Positions 26,923 to 39,400 of a DNA stretch of 64,000 bases are shown here, one piece after another. The first letter of the stretch is position 1; every line of letters starts with the position of its first letter. A program made the position numbers and the translations under genes. Where the stretch lies: NCBI RefSeq assembly GCF_002285435.1, contig NZ_NSBT01000018.1, positions 62,001-126,000 of the forward strand. Reading direction: 5' to 3'. Below the pieces are notes generated by a model, which saw only the letters and a list, made by a program, of their open reading frames with translations, made no database searches and was not told the DNA's origin. Source of the stretch: Actibacterium ureilyticum. GTDB taxonomy: Bacteria; Pseudomonadota; Alphaproteobacteria; Rhodobacterales; Rhodobacteraceae.

Positions 26923-28323
26923 ATGGCGAAGAAAAAGACCCAGAAGGCGTCGAAGAAGAAAGCCAAGCAGGTCAGCAAGTCAGACGACAAGGATCTGAAG
27001 CTGAAACTGTCGAAGCTGCGCAAGAAGGTGAAACAGCTCAAGGCCGCGGCGGTCGCACCCGCGGACGCGGCCCCGGCGGCCGGGCCCAAGGTGTCGCCGC
27101 TGGCCCCGGCCAGCTTTCCCGACCTGCCGGAAATCGCCGGGGTGCGCTTTGCCGTCGCCCGGGCCGGCGTCCGCTACAAGGGGCGCGACGATGTCATGCT
27201 GGCCGAACTGGCGCCCGGCACGCAGGTGGCGGGCGTCTTCACCCGCTCGGCCACCCGCTCGGCCCCCGTGCTGGATTGCGAAGCCAAGATCGGCAAACCG
27301 GCGCAGCCGGATCAGCCCTCGGCCATTCTGGTCAATGCGGGCAATTCCAACGCCTTTACCGGATCTTACGGCGAACGTTCCGTCCAGGCGCTGACCCAGG
27401 CCGTGGGGGCCGCGCTGAACGTTGCGCCCGAACGCGTCTTCACCTCGTCCACCGGGGTGATCGGCGAACCCCTGCCGCATGAGCGGATCGAGGCGGTCCT
27501 GGCGCAAATGGCCGCCGACCTGACCCCGGCGGGCGCCAAGGCCGCTGCCGGCGCCATCATGACGACCGACACCTATCCCAAGGGCGCCACCGCCACGATC
27601 GAGATTGACGGGACCCCCGTCACCATCACCGGCATCGCCAAAGGCTCGGGCATGATCGCGCCGGATATGGCGACGATGCTGGTCTATATCTTCACCGATG
27701 CTGCAATCCGGCATCAGACCCTGCAACGCCTGCTGTCGCGCCTGACGGACGAGACCTTCAACTGCATCACGGTGGATGGCGATACCTCGACCTCGGACAC
27801 GTTGCTGGTCGCCGCGACGGGCCAGAGCGGCGCGACCGAGATCCGCGATCTGCGCAGCCGCCCCGCCCGGGATTTCGCCGACGCGCTGAAGGCGGTGATG
27901 CTGGATCTGTCGCATCAGGTCGTGCGCGACGGCGAGGGCGCCACCAAGTTCGCCGAGATCCGCGTGACCGGCGCCACCCGTGACGCCGACGCGCACAAGG
28001 TCGCCATGGCCATCGCGAATTCGCCGCTGGTCAAGACCGCGCTGGCGGGCGAGGATCCGAATTGGGGCCGCATCGTCATGGCGGTGGGCAAATCCGGCGC
28101 CCATGCCAATCGCGACAAGCTGTCGATCCGGTTCGGCGACATCCTGGTCGCGGAAAACGGCTGGGTCGCCGAAAGCTATACCGAAGAGGCCGGCGCGACC
28201 TATATGAAGCAATCCGATCTGGTGATTGCGGTCGATCTGGGCCTGGGACGCGGCGCGGCCACGGCGTGGACCTGTGATCTGACCTATGACTATATCCGGA
28301 TCAACGCGGATTACCGGTCGTGA
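26923..28323 (+). CDS. argJ: Bifunctional ornithine acetyltransferase / N-acetylglutamate synthase ArgJ, with Lys-rich N-terminal extension
   Basis: ArgJ recycles the acetyl group in arginine synthesis (N-acetylornithine + glutamate) and may also make N-acetylglutamate from acetyl-CoA. The core begins at VSPLAPASFPDLPEIAGVRF (about residue 52). The self-cleavage site is APDMATMLVYIFTD, where Thr251 becomes the N-terminal nucleophile of the beta chain. GEDPNWGRIVMAVGKSGA is also diagnostic. Unusually, about 50 extra residues precede the core; they are rich in Lys (MAKKKTQKASKKKAKQ, then KLKLSKLRKKVKQLKAA) with a short predicted coiled coil and an Ala/Pro linker. The extension is in frame with good alphaproteobacterial codon use, so it is probably translated. 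Confidence 0.93.
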   Translation: MAKKKTQKASKKKAKQVSKSDDKDLKLKLSKLRKKVKQLKAAAVAPADAAPAAGPKVSPLAPASFPDLPEIAGVRFAVARAGVRYKGRDDVMLAELAPGTQVAGVFTRSATRSAPVLDCEAKIGKPAQPDQPSAILVNAGNSNAFTGSYGERSVQALTQAVGAALNVAPERVFTSSTGVIGEPLPHERIEAVLAQMAADLTPAGAKAAAGAIMTTDTYPKGATATIEIDGTPVTITGIAKGSGMIAPDMATMLVYIFTDAAIRHQTLQRLLSRLTDETFNCITVDGDTSTSDTLLVAATGQSGATEIRDLRSRPARDFADALKAVMLDLSHQVVRDGEGATKFAEIRVTGATRDADAHKVAMAIANSPLVKTALAGEDPNWGRIVMAVGKSGAHANRDKLSIRFGDILVAENGWVAESYTEEAGATYMKQSDLVIAVDLGLGRGAATAWTCDLTYDYIRINADYRS

Positions 28324-28718
28324 AAACGGTTCTGGTATCGGCGGTTGCGCTGATCGATGTCGAAGGCCGGGTGCTGCTGGCGCAGCGCCCCGAAGGGAAA
28401 TCCATGGCGGGGCTGTGGGAATTTCCCGGCGGCAAGGTCGAACCGGGCGAAACGCCCGAAGCGGCGCTGATCCGCGAGCTGCACGAGGAATTGGGCATCG
28501 AAACCTGGTCAAGCTGCCTGGCGCCGCTGACCTTTGCCAGCCACAGCTATGATTCGTTTCACCTGCTGATGCCGCTTTTTGCATGCCGAAAATGGGGCGG
28601 AATACCGAATCCCCGCGAAAATCAGGTGCTGAAATGGGTTCACGCCACGGATTTGCGGAAATTTGACATGCCCGCAGCCGATGTCCCACTGATCCCGATT
28701 CTGCAACAATGGCTATAA
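28320..28718 (+). CDS. mutT: Nudix hydrolase MutT (8-oxo-dGTP diphosphatase)
   Basis: The 132-residue protein contains a complete Nudix box starting GGKVEPGETPEAAL and finishing RELHEELGI, giving the G-x5-E-x7-REUxEExGU pattern. The N-terminal VALIDVEGRVLLAQRPEGK and the length are typical of MutT, which hydrolyses 8-oxo-dGTP to prevent mutation. It starts with GTG, overlapping the argJ stop by 4 bases, so it is translationally coupled to argJ. A weak inverted repeat follows at 28722-28744. Confidence 0.9.
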   Translation: MKTVLVSAVALIDVEGRVLLAQRPEGKSMAGLWEFPGGKVEPGETPEAALIRELHEELGIETWSSCLAPLTFASHSYDSFHLLMPLFACRKWGGIPNPRENQVLKWVHATDLRKFDMPAADVPLIPILQQWL

Positions 28719-28828
28719 CTCAGGCAATTTAAACGAATTTGCCTAAGGTCGTCATTATTTTGCGCATTATTTAGCCGTGCTTTGGCGACAGTAACCCAAT
28801 TTTTAGGATGATTTTTTATTTATATGTA

Positions 28829-28842
28829 TTACATTCATGTAA
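28829..28842. promoter_or_regulatory. Inverted repeat upstream of the 45-codon gene (possible operator)
   Basis: TTACAT (28829-28834) and ATGTAA (28837-28842) form a perfect dyad around two bases, 23 bases upstream of the small gene start, in a strongly AT-rich stretch unlike the flanking coding DNA. A transcription-factor site is possible, but no protein can be named. Confidence 0.35.
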
Positions 28843-28865
28843 CGAATTGGGTTTGGGAGAGAGAA

Positions 28866-29003
28866 ATGCTTCGCACGATCACCGTGGGCAGTTGTGTTTC
28901 AGTACAAGGTTCTTTCGTTCGCAAGCTGGCCAACGGCAACATCCAAGTGCGCGTAGGGGAAAAGGTTTTCGAAGGCCGCCCCGTGACCCGCACCGCCGCG
29001 TAA
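28866..29003 (+). CDS. Conserved-looking 45-residue protein
   Basis: A short gene reads MLRTITVGSCVSVQGSFVRK followed by a Gly/Asn turn, QVRVGEKVFEGRPV and a stop. It has a purine-rich ribosome-binding site (GGGAGAGAGA) just upstream, its own AT-rich leader, and a perfect intrinsic terminator 18 bases after the stop. The codon choice is coding-like and the sequence alternates hydrophobic and polar residues as a small beta-sheet protein would. I recall similar 40-50-residue proteins (starting M-x-x-TI-x-VG) in Rhodobacterales genomes, but their function is unknown to me. Confidence 0.75.
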   Translation: MLRTITVGSCVSVQGSFVRKLANGNIQVRVGEKVFEGRPVTRTAA

Positions 29004-29021
29004 GACGGTAAAACAGATCAT

Positions 29022-29055
29022 AAAAAAGGGCGCTTGGCAGAAGCGCCCTTTTTTT
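29022..29055. terminator. Bidirectional intrinsic terminator between the small gene and infB
   Basis: A perfect 14-bp stem (29022-29035 with 29041-29054) with loop GGCAG has A6 on one side and T7 on the other. It therefore reads as an intrinsic terminator in both directions. It serves the convergent 45-codon gene (+) and the rimP-nusA-infB operon (-), which ends at 29085. Confidence 0.92.
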
Positions 29056-29084
29056 ATTTCAGGGTTGCGCGGTCAGCGGCCGGA

Positions 29085-31576
<2,492 letters not shown>

Positions 31577-31580
<4 letters not shown>

Positions 31581-32209
31581 ATGGTCTTCGTACCTTTCGA
31601 GGGGCCTTCCCCTCCATCTGTCGTGCGCACGCCCGAAAGCTTGGCTGCATCCTCTACTACACGTGTCGTGAGTCCACCAGCCGCAAGCGCGCCATGTATC
31701 ACATTTTCCCGCCCGAATGCCAAACCCAATTCATTTGCACTCAGACAGTCGATCAGCAGCCCCGTATGATCCGGGGGCCGAAGCTTCGATTTTCCACGTT
31801 CCGATCCATCATTCGCCTGGATCAGAACCTCGGCCGCGTCCGATGTCAGCCATCCCTTGACCTTCTCGAACCCGGCCACCGCCAGCCCGGCCTTGCGCGC
31901 CAGCGATATGCCTTCGATCACCCGGCGCAACAGCACCGCCTCGACCTGCTCCAGCAGATCATCGGGCGCCGTCACCTTGCGCTTGGCCCCGCGGGAGAAC
32001 GTTCCCTTGGCAATCGCCTGCGCCAACACCGCGCGGTCGGCCGACACCCAGATGCCGCGCCCGGGCAGCTTGCCCAGGATATCCGGCACCACAACGTCAT
32101 CGGGCCCGACCACGAACCGGATCAGCCCCGATTTGGGCTGAACCGTTCCGGTCACCACACAGCGCCGCTCGGGCGCCTCCCGGTCTTTCACTTTGCCGCC
32201 GCGCCCCAA
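31577..32209 (-). CDS. YlxR-type RNA-binding protein fused to an L7Ae-like domain, TTG start
   Basis: The N-terminal part is a YlxR/DUF448 domain ([20 protein letters not shown] and [18 protein letters not shown]). The C-terminal part is L7Ae/YlxQ-like ([20 protein letters not shown] and [13 protein letters not shown]). The fused form is common in alphaproteobacteria. It is probably an RNA-binding protein of the nusA-infB operon. The start is a TTG at 32209: GGAGG (minus strand, 32217-32221) lies 7 bases upstream, and this start removes overlap with nusA and matches family length (210 residues). A longer ATG-initiated version would overlap nusA by 65 bases and is unlikely. Confidence 0.88.
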
Positions 32210-32231
32210 GCTGCGCCCTCCGGACCTGAGA

Positions 32232-33857
32232 TCAGGCCTCGGCCTCGGCTTCAACCTCGGCTTCGCCGTCCTCGTCGGTCTCTTCCTCGGACGCAAGCTC
32301 CGCGGGATCGACCCAGCCCAGCTGAATGCGGGCGGTCATCACCAGGTTCTGCGCCTCTTCCAGGGACACGTCGAATTTCTCGAGGATACCGTCGTCCTTC
32401 ACACGCTCGCCATCGACCGTGGTCCAGCCACCGGCCAGTTCCCAGTCAGCACAGGTGGCGAAGTCTTCCAGCGTCTTCACACCGTCTTCGGCCAGCGCCT
32501 CAATCATCTGGGGTGTCAGACCGTCGAAATCAACCAGGTTGTCCTCGACGCCCAGCTCGCGGGCCTTTTCCAGCGCCTTGCGGTTCATCTCGTCCAGGCA
32601 GTCGCGGGCGCGCGCCTGCAGCTCTTCGGCGGTGCCTTCGTCGACACCGTCAATGACCAGCAGCTCGTCCAGCTCGACATAGGCGACCTCTTCCAGGCTG
32701 GTGAACCCTTCCGAGACCAGCAGCTGGGCAAAGAACTCGTCCAGGTCCAGCGTGTCCATGAACAGCTTGGTGCGTTCCTCGAACTCGGCCTGGCGACGCG
32801 CCGATTCCTCGGCCTCGGTCATGATGTCGATGTCCAGCCCGGTCAGTTGGCTGGCCAGACGCACGTTCTGACCGCGACGGCCAATGGCCAGCGACAGCTG
32901 ATCGTCGGGCACCACGACCTCGATCCGCTCGGCTTCCTCGTCCAGAACCACCTTCGACACTTCGGCCGGTTGCAGCGCGTTCACCAGGAAGGTCGGCTGA
33001 TCCTCGTTCCACGGGATGATGTCGATCTTTTCGCCCTGCAGCTCGTTCACGACGGCCTGCACACGGCTACCGCGCATACCCACACAGGCGCCCACCGGGT
33101 CGATCGAGCCGTCATAGCTGATGACCGCGATCTTGGCGCGGCTGCCCGGGTCGCGGGCGACGGCCTTGATCTCGATGATGCCATCATAGATCTCGGGCAC
33201 TTCCATCTTGAACAGCTCGGCCATGAATTCCGGCGCGATCCGGCTCAGGAAGATCTGCGGGCCACGGGTCTCGCGGCGCACATCCTTCACATAGCAGCGG
33301 ATGCGGTCATTCGGGCGATAGCTTTCGCGGCCGATCTTTTCGTTCCGGCGCAGGATCGCTTCGCCACGGCCCACATCGACGATGACGTTGCCGTATTCCT
33401 CGCGCTTGACGACACCGTTGATGATCGTACCGGCGCGGTCCTTGAATTCCTCGTACTGGCGGTCGCGCTCGGCCTCGCGCACCTTTTGCAGGATGACCTG
33501 CTTGGCGCTTTGGGCGGCGATCCGGCCCATTTCCACCGGCGGCACCTCGTCGCGCAGCTCGTCACCCACCTCGGGGTTTTCCATATACTGCTTGGCCTGC
33601 TCGACCGTCATTTCGGCCTGCATGTTCTCGACCGCGTCATCCTCGACCACGGTGCGGACGCGGGTGAATGTCGCCTTGCCGGTCTTGCGGTCAATGCTGA
33701 CCCGGATGTCCATTTCCGAGCCATAGCGGGACTTGGCCGCGCGGGCCAGGGACTCTTCCATCGCCTGAACCACCAGATCGGGGTCGATCATCTTTTCGCG
33801 GGCCACCGCTTCGGCGGTCTGCAGCAGTTCCAGCTGGTTGGCTGAGGTGATTGCCAT
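32232..33857 (-). CDS. nusA: Transcription termination/antitermination factor NusA
   Basis: NusA binds RNA polymerase and modulates pausing, termination and antitermination. The 541-residue protein has the N-terminal polymerase-binding domain ([20 protein letters not shown]), an S1 domain (about 135-200, [20 protein letters not shown]), two KH domains ([20 protein letters not shown] and [18 protein letters not shown]) and C-terminal helix-hairpin-helix-type acidic repeats. The very acidic C-terminus ([19 protein letters not shown]) fits alphaproteobacterial NusA. It starts 3 bases after rimP ends. Confidence 0.97.
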   Translation of the reverse strand: MAITSANQLELLQTAEAVAREKMIDPDLVVQAMEESLARAAKSRYGSEMDIRVSIDRKTGKATFTRVRTVVEDDAVENMQAEMTVEQAKQYMENPEVGDELRDEVPPVEMGRIAAQSAKQVILQKVREAERDRQYEEFKDRAGTIINGVVKREEYGNVIVDVGRGEAILRRNEKIGRESYRPNDRIRCYVKDVRRETRGPQIFLSRIAPEFMAELFKMEVPEIYDGIIEIKAVARDPGSRAKIAVISYDGSIDPVGACVGMRGSRVQAVVNELQGEKIDIIPWNEDQPTFLVNALQPAEVSKVVLDEEAERIEVVVPDDQLSLAIGRRGQNVRLASQLTGLDIDIMTEAEESARRQAEFEERTKLFMDTLDLDEFFAQLLVSEGFTSLEEVAYVELDELLVIDGVDEGTAEELQARARDCLDEMNRKALEKARELGVEDNLVDFDGLTPQMIEALAEDGVKTLEDFATCADWELAGGWTTVDGERVKDDGILEKFDVSLEEAQNLVMTARIQLGWVDPAELASEEETDEDGEAEVEAEAEA

Positions 33858-33860
33858 CTC

Positions 33861-34445
33861 TCACTCCTCCTCGGAAGCGTCGGTTGTTTCTATGTCGTCA
33901 AATTGGTCTTCGTCCACGATGCCGGCGGCCTTGCGCTGCTTCAGCATCTCACGGATCAGCTCGTCGGTCAGCACCAGTTTGGCGTCCGACAGCCAGTCAA
34001 ATTGCAGCCCGATGGTCACCGGTTCGCCCTGATCCTCGATCTCGATCAGAACCTCGCCATCCTCGGTCCCGCGCAGGATGCCCTTGAACCGGCGGCGGCC
34101 GTCGATCATCTCGGTCGTTTCGATCTTGGCCTCATAGTCTTCCCAGACATCGAAATCCTTCAGCCGGGTCAGCGGCCGGTCGATCCCGGGGCTTGAGACT
34201 TCGAGCGTGTAATTGTCCTCGATCGGGTCCTCGACATCCATGATCGCGCTCACGGCGGTCGAGATTTCGGCGCAGTCATCGACCTCGATCCCGCCCTCGG
34301 GGCGTTCGGCCATGATCTGAAGGATCGGGGTCTTGCCGCCCATCAGGCGAATGCGCACCAGCTCGAACCCCATCCCCTCGATCACGGGGGTGACGATCTC
34401 GGCCAGGCGGCGGTCGATGGCGGTTTTGGCGATCAGTTCGGTCAT
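33861..34445 (-). CDS. rimP: Ribosome maturation factor RimP
   Basis: RimP assists assembly of the 30S subunit. The 194-residue protein has the N-terminal domain ([20 protein letters not shown]), the conserved [20 protein letters not shown] and a C-terminal SH3-like domain. The ATG at 34445 has an AAAGGA site just upstream. An in-frame extension further upstream would pass through the leader terminator and looks non-coding. It is the first gene of the rimP-nusA-ylxR-infB operon, with promoter and attenuator-like hairpin described separately. Confidence 0.94.
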   Translation of the reverse strand: MTELIAKTAIDRRLAEIVTPVIEGMGFELVRIRLMGGKTPILQIMAERPEGGIEVDDCAEISTAVSAIMDVEDPIEDNYTLEVSSPGIDRPLTRLKDFDVWEDYEAKIETTEMIDGRRRFKGILRGTEDGEVLIEIEDQGEPVTIGLQFDWLSDAKLVLTDELIREMLKQRKAAGIVDEDQFDDIETTDASEEE

Positions 34446-34472
34446 GTGGTCCTTTGCCTGCGGTTCAGGCAC

Positions 34473-34495
34473 AAAAAAACGGGCGCGCGGCCCGT
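34473..34495 (-). terminator. Intrinsic terminator in the rimP leader (candidate attenuator)
   Basis: On the minus strand ACGGGC (34490-34495) and GCCCGT (34479-34484) form a 6-bp GC-rich stem around CGCGC. A run of seven T (34473-34479, overlapping the arm by one base) follows. It lies 27 bases upstream of the rimP ATG and inside the predicted leader, after the promoter. That position suits conditional termination rather than the end of another gene, since no gene lies upstream on this strand. Confidence 0.65.
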
Positions 34496-34551
34496 CGATC
34501 TTTCCCGGTGGAGCGTTGGGGGTGGAGACCAACACGCCGCTGTTGAATGGG

Positions 34552-34580
34552 GATATACGCCCTTGGGGGTGAGTCTGCAA
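34552..34580 (-). promoter_or_regulatory. Sigma-70-type promoter for rimP-nusA-infB
   Basis: On the minus strand TTGCAG (34575-34580) and TATATC (34552-34557) are separated by exactly 17 bases. Transcription would begin near 34545, leaving a leader of about 100 bases before rimP that includes the terminator hairpin. Confidence 0.65.
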
Positions 34581-34840
34581 GGGGGTCTGGCGATTGCATG
34601 TCGCCCTAACAGCATGGAACCCCGCGCATCGGCGGGCCGCGGTGCGGCGATCCGACCGAAGATCCTCTCGTTTTATGGCGGCCATGTCCGAATTCCGTGG
34701 AAACGGCGCGCCGACCCGACCAAATCGCCGGACCGTCGGGGCGGCCCGGCGATGCGCGGCGGGCTTCGCCCTTGATTCCGCGCTTTACGGGCAGCCTCTG
34801 ACACCCGGCACGGGCGACCAGCCCGGGCCGCGCGCGGCCC

Positions 34841-35446
34841 TTAGCGCAAGGTGACGCCTGCGGCTTTCATCCCATCCATCGCCGCCTGCAATGACCCGTC
34901 CAGATCAATCGCCCGGCACAGGCTGGTATCAACTGTCACCTTGAAACCCAGCTTGGCCGCATCCACCGCCGAGAAGTTCACGCAGAAATCCGTAGCCAGC
35001 CCCACCAGCGTCAGCGTATCGACGCCGCGTGTGCGCAGATACCCCTCCAGCCCCGTGGGGGTTTCGTGGTCGTTCTCGAAGAACGCGGAATAGCTGTCGA
35101 TGGCCCGCCGAAATCCCTTGCGGATGATCAGATCGGCGTAATCAGTCTCTAACCCGCCATGAAACGCCGCCCCATCGCTGCCCTGCACACAATGGTCGGG
35201 CCACAGCACCTGCGGGCCATAGGGCATCTGGGTCACCGCAAACGGGTCCAGCCCCGGATGCTGCGACGCGAAAGAGCTGTGATCGCCCGGATGCCAGTCC
35301 TGGGTGAAGACCCGCACCGGGAACTCGGCCAGCAGCGCGTTGATCCCCGGCACGATCTGATCCCCGCCCGCCACGGCCAGCGCGCCGCCGGGGCAGAAAT
35401 CGTTTTGAACGTCGATCACGATCAGGGCTTCGTTTTCCGGGCGCAT
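34841..35446 (-). CDS. pncA: Nicotinamidase PncA
   Basis: PncA deamidates nicotinamide to nicotinate for NAD salvage. The 201-residue isochorismatase-fold protein has [17 protein letters not shown] with the catalytic Asp, metal-binding residues in [13 protein letters not shown] (Asp/His/His), a catalytic Lys around IIRKGFRRA, and the nucleophilic Cys in [17 protein letters not shown]. Length and motifs are standard. It is divergent from trhO. Confidence 0.94.
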   Translation of the reverse strand: MRPENEALIVIDVQNDFCPGGALAVAGGDQIVPGINALLAEFPVRVFTQDWHPGDHSSFASQHPGLDPFAVTQMPYGPQVLWPDHCVQGSDGAAFHGGLETDYADLIIRKGFRRAIDSYSAFFENDHETPTGLEGYLRTRGVDTLTLVGLATDFCVNFSAVDAAKLGFKVTVDTSLCRAIDLDGSLQAAMDGMKAAGVTLR

Positions 35447-35510
35447 CGGGGTCTCCGCTACTCATCGCCGCACTTGCGCAGCAGGGCCAAGACAGCATAG
35501 ATCACGCGCC

Positions 35511-36437
35511 ATGTACACCATTGCCGCCCTTTATCACTTCACCCGCTTCGATGACCCGGACGCGCTGCGCCCGGCCCTTCAGGCGCTGTGCGAGGCGCAG
35601 GGGGTCAAGGGCTCGCTTCTGATGGCGGGCGAGGGGATCAACGGCACCATCGCCGGCCCCCGCGCGGGCATCGACGCGGTGCTGGCCCATATCCGCGCCC
35701 TGCCCGGTTGCGCGGATCTGGAATGGAAGGAAAGCACCGCGACCAAGCCGCCCTTCACCCGGATGAAGGTCAAGCTGAAGCGCGAGATCGTGACGATGGG
35801 CCAGCCAGACATCGACCCGCGCGCCCGCGTCGGCCACTATGTTGCGCCCGCCGACTGGAACGCGCTGATCAGCGCGCCCGACGTGGCGGTGATCGACACG
35901 CGCAACGATTACGAGGTCGCGATTGGCACGTTTGACGGTGCAATAGACCCTGAAACCGCCACCTTTCGCGACTTTCCTGCCTGGTGGGAAGAAAACAAGC
36001 ACCGGTTCCACAACAAGCGGATCGCGATGTTCTGCACCGGCGGCATCCGGTGCGAGAAATCGACCAACTTCCTGCTGGGGCAAGGGGTCGAGGATGTCTA
36101 TCACCTGAAAGGCGGGATCCTGAAATACCTGGAAGAGGTCCCGCAGGGCGAAAGCCTGTGGCACGGCGAATGCTTCGTCTTTGACGAACGTGTCTCGGTC
36201 GGGCACGGGCTGGTGGAAGGCCCGCACGAGCTTTGCCGCGCCTGTCGCCGGCCGATCCTGCCCGAGGACCGGCAGCGCCCGGAATTCGAGCTGGGCGTGC
36301 AATGCCACCAATGCGTGGACGAATATTCCGAAGCCGACCGCACCCGGTTCCGCGAACGTCAGAAACAGATCAAGCTGGCCCGCGCACGGGGCGAGGAACA
36401 TATCGGCGCCGTACCGCGCAAGGCCGCCGGTCAGTAA
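35511..36437 (+). CDS. trhO: tRNA uridine(34) hydroxylase TrhO (rhodanese family)
   Basis: TrhO performs oxygen-dependent 5-hydroxylation of wobble uridine in tRNA. The 308-residue protein has an N-terminal acylphosphatase-like domain ([20 protein letters not shown]), a rhodanese domain with active-site Cys175 in [17 protein letters not shown], and a C-terminal cysteine-rich segment ([15 protein letters not shown] and GVQCHQCVD). The combination is specific to the YceA/TrhO family. It starts at ATG 35511. Its end overlaps by 7 bases the end of the convergent beta-helix protein gene. Confidence 0.94.
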   Translation: MYTIAALYHFTRFDDPDALRPALQALCEAQGVKGSLLMAGEGINGTIAGPRAGIDAVLAHIRALPGCADLEWKESTATKPPFTRMKVKLKREIVTMGQPDIDPRARVGHYVAPADWNALISAPDVAVIDTRNDYEVAIGTFDGAIDPETATFRDFPAWWEENKHRFHNKRIAMFCTGGIRCEKSTNFLLGQGVEDVYHLKGGILKYLEEVPQGESLWHGECFVFDERVSVGHGLVEGPHELCRACRRPILPEDRQRPEFELGVQCHQCVDEYSEADRTRFRERQKQIKLARARGEEHIGAVPRKAAGQ

Positions 36438-39400
36438 AGCAGCGCGTCGCCGATCATCTGGTCGGTGACATCATCGCCGATAGCCAGGTTGTCGATACTG
36501 CCGGTAATGCTCTCGCCCCAGGCGCTGCCAACGGTCAGACCCCAATGGCTGACCTCGGCCGTGGTGCCGCTGGCCTGTGTCACCGCCATCACCGCATCGT
36601 CGATCTCCAGGCTCAGCACCTCGGCCGTGCTGTCATAGACGATTTGGACATTGTGCCAGTCGGTGTCGTCGAACGCGGCCTCGGCGCTGATGACCTGATG
36701 CGTGCCGGTATCGGTCTGCAGGGTGAAATGCAGACGGCCATCGCCGTCGATCACCGCATCCATGACCTCGTGCAGATGCATGACCCGGCCACTGTCCTGC
36801 GCCGCGTCGCGTTGAAAATCAAAGGCCAGCACGAAGCTGTCGGCGGCATTCAGATCAAGCGCACCGCGCCCAAAGGTCACGCTGCTGCCGGTATCCAGAT
36901 GCAGCGCCTGACCGGTCGGGCCGGTAACGAATGACGGCGCGGTCGGCAGGTCCTGAAACACCGTGGCGCCGTCGAGCACGTCATGCACCACACCTTCGAA
37001 GGTCAGCAGCGTTTCGGCCTGCCAACCCAACAGCTCGACCGTATCCAGCCCGGTATCGACCGGGGCCAGTGTCGTGCCGTCAAGGAAGCGGAAATCCTGA
37101 ACCGTGCCCGACAGCGGCTCTTGCCAGCCATGGCCCAGCACCAGACCCCAATATGCGGCATCGGCGGTCACGCCCGATGCGTCGGTCTGGGCGATGATAA
37201 CACCGTCGGCCTCTAGCTGGAGCAGCCCCGACGCCGCGTCATAGGCAAAGGCCAGGTCATAGCCCGCCGCATCCTGATAGAGCGCGCCCGCGCTGCGCAG
37301 GGTGAAGACCCCGTCGCTGGTCGTCAGCTCGAACACCACGTGGCCATGCGCATCGACCCGGGCCAGCAGGGTTTCGTGCAGATGCAGGAATGCGCCGCTT
37401 TCCCCCGCCGCATCGGTTTCCAGATGCAGCTCAATACGGAAATCGGTGCGGTTGAACAGGAACGCGGTCCTGGCGGGAATGGTGAAATCGACCTCGCCCA
37501 GGACAACAACGGTTCCGGGGGCGGATTCGGCCAAAGCCTCGTCCGTCTGGGGGGTGTCGTCTGGTTGGGCGGCGCTGTCCCCGTCGCCCGCGGTATCGAA
37601 CGCAATCACGTCCACCCGGGCCCCGGTATCGGTGCCTCCCCACCCGTCCGACCAGCCGCCGCGCGGTTCGGTCGACATCGCGAAATTGTCGATCACCCCA
37701 CGCACGCTTTCCGACCACGGATTGCCGACATACAGATGGTAATGCCCCGCCGATGCGGTCGTGCCCTCGGCAAAGCTTTCGCCGGCAAGCGTGTCGCCGA
37801 TGAACAGCTGCAATGTGCCCTGATCGGAATCGTAGGACACCCCGATCTTGCGCCAGTCGGTCGTTTCCATCACCCCGTCGGCGCTCAGAACCTCGAACGT
37901 GCCCGCATCGGTGGTCAGGCGGAACCGCAGCGCCCCGCTGGCGGTGATGAACAGCTCCATCGTGCCGGGCAGCCGCAACAGGGTGCCGTATTCGCGATGG
38001 GTCGCCGGTTTGTAATCCAGATCGAGCGAGAAGCTGGACAGGTCGAACATCTGTTCATTGCTGCGGTCGATCTGGATCAGCGTCCGCCCGGTCAGACGAA
38101 ACCCGCCCGCATCCAGCCCGTCGACCAGCACGGTCTGGTCCCACCCGTGATAGCTGAGCTGCGCATCGGCCTGTGACACATCCTGGACGCCATCGTTGAA
38201 ATCCAGCGACACGATATCGTTGCTGCGCACGCTGACCAGCCGCGATATCGTGTCGGTGCGGCCATCCTCGGACGTGACATCCAGGGTCACGCCATAGGTC
38301 CCGGCCTCGGCAAAGACGGCCAGGATGTTCTTGCCGTTTAGCGTCGTGCCATCGTCGAAGGTCCACCGGTACTGCGCCTTGTCGGGATCGCCGGTGATCA
38401 GGCTTTCGGTCGCGGTCAGGACCTGTGCCAGCCGATTGGCCGAGCTTTCGACGCCGCTGATCACCGCCGCGACCGTATCGGCAACCGTACCCCAGCCCAG
38501 GGTCGAGCCGTATTGGCCATTGGCCGCGCTGTCGGACAGAAAGGCCAGATCGCGGATGTCCAGATCCCCCTGCCCCGACAGGTTCACGATATGCCGGTGC
38601 ACATAGTTGGCATCATTCCGGTCGGCATAGTCGATGATGAAATTGCCATCGTGCTGACGGGTGCCGTCGACGGTCACACGACCGCTGACGTTATCGGTGA
38701 TCTGGGCGTTCAACGTGCCCGACACCGTGATCCCCGGCACGCGGCTGACCGACGTGTCGTCGGGGGTTGTCTGCGTGCCCGCGACGGTATTCCACAAAAG
38801 GGTGTTGTTGCCGATCTGAAGCCCGTCGACATAGCCCACGCGGATGCCGTTGGCCGCGCCGTTGTGGATCAGGTTGTCGGTGATCACGATATTGCGCGGC
38901 AACTCGTTCGCGGGGCCGTCCGTGCCGGCGATCGAATTGCCGATCAAAATCCCCTGCGATGCGGGCCCGGCGCCGGAATCCAGGATATTGCCGCTGATCG
39001 TCAGATCCCGGGTGACGGATTCCGCGCCCCGGGTCCAGATCTGGATCATATCGCTGTGGTTGATATCCTGGGTCGAGCCCAGGAAATCGTGCATGTAATT
39101 GTCGGTGACTTCCACGTTCTGCAATCCGACGCCACGGAACCCATCGCCCTGAATGCCCGACACGTCATTGCCGGTGAAGGTCGAATCCGTCACCTCGCGG
39201 TAGGCCACCCCGTGCAGATAGTTTTCGATCTGGTTGCCCGAGAATGTCACATGCGCGCTGTTACGGATCAGCGCCAGGTCGTTGCCCTCGACCCCGCCGC
39301 CATCGGATGAAAGATAGCCATCGGCCACGCCCTGCATCCGGTTGCCGACGAAGCTGATGTGATGGCTGCCCTGAACCCAGATATCGAAACTGTTGTCGGC

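Larger units (their letters stand above)
34446..34840. other. Gene-free interval between rimP and pncA
   Basis: This 395-bp interval holds the rimP promoter and leader hairpin in its first 135 bases. From about 34600 to 34840 I see only GC-rich sequence with no convincing reading frame, ribosome-binding site or repeat. Short frames here have no recognisable protein features. The downstream end of pncA (minus strand) faces into it, so it also serves as the pncA 3' region. Confidence 0.6.

Noticed and set aside
34594-34854. Small plus-strand frame between rimP and pncA
   Set aside because: Arg/Ala/Pro-rich GC-type translation with no ribosome-binding site, motif or plausible neighbour relationship.
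36431-36475. Possible exosortase sorting signal at the end of the beta-helix protein
   Set aside because: The last residues lack the VPLPA/PEP motif, a 15-20 residue hydrophobic helix and a basic tail.
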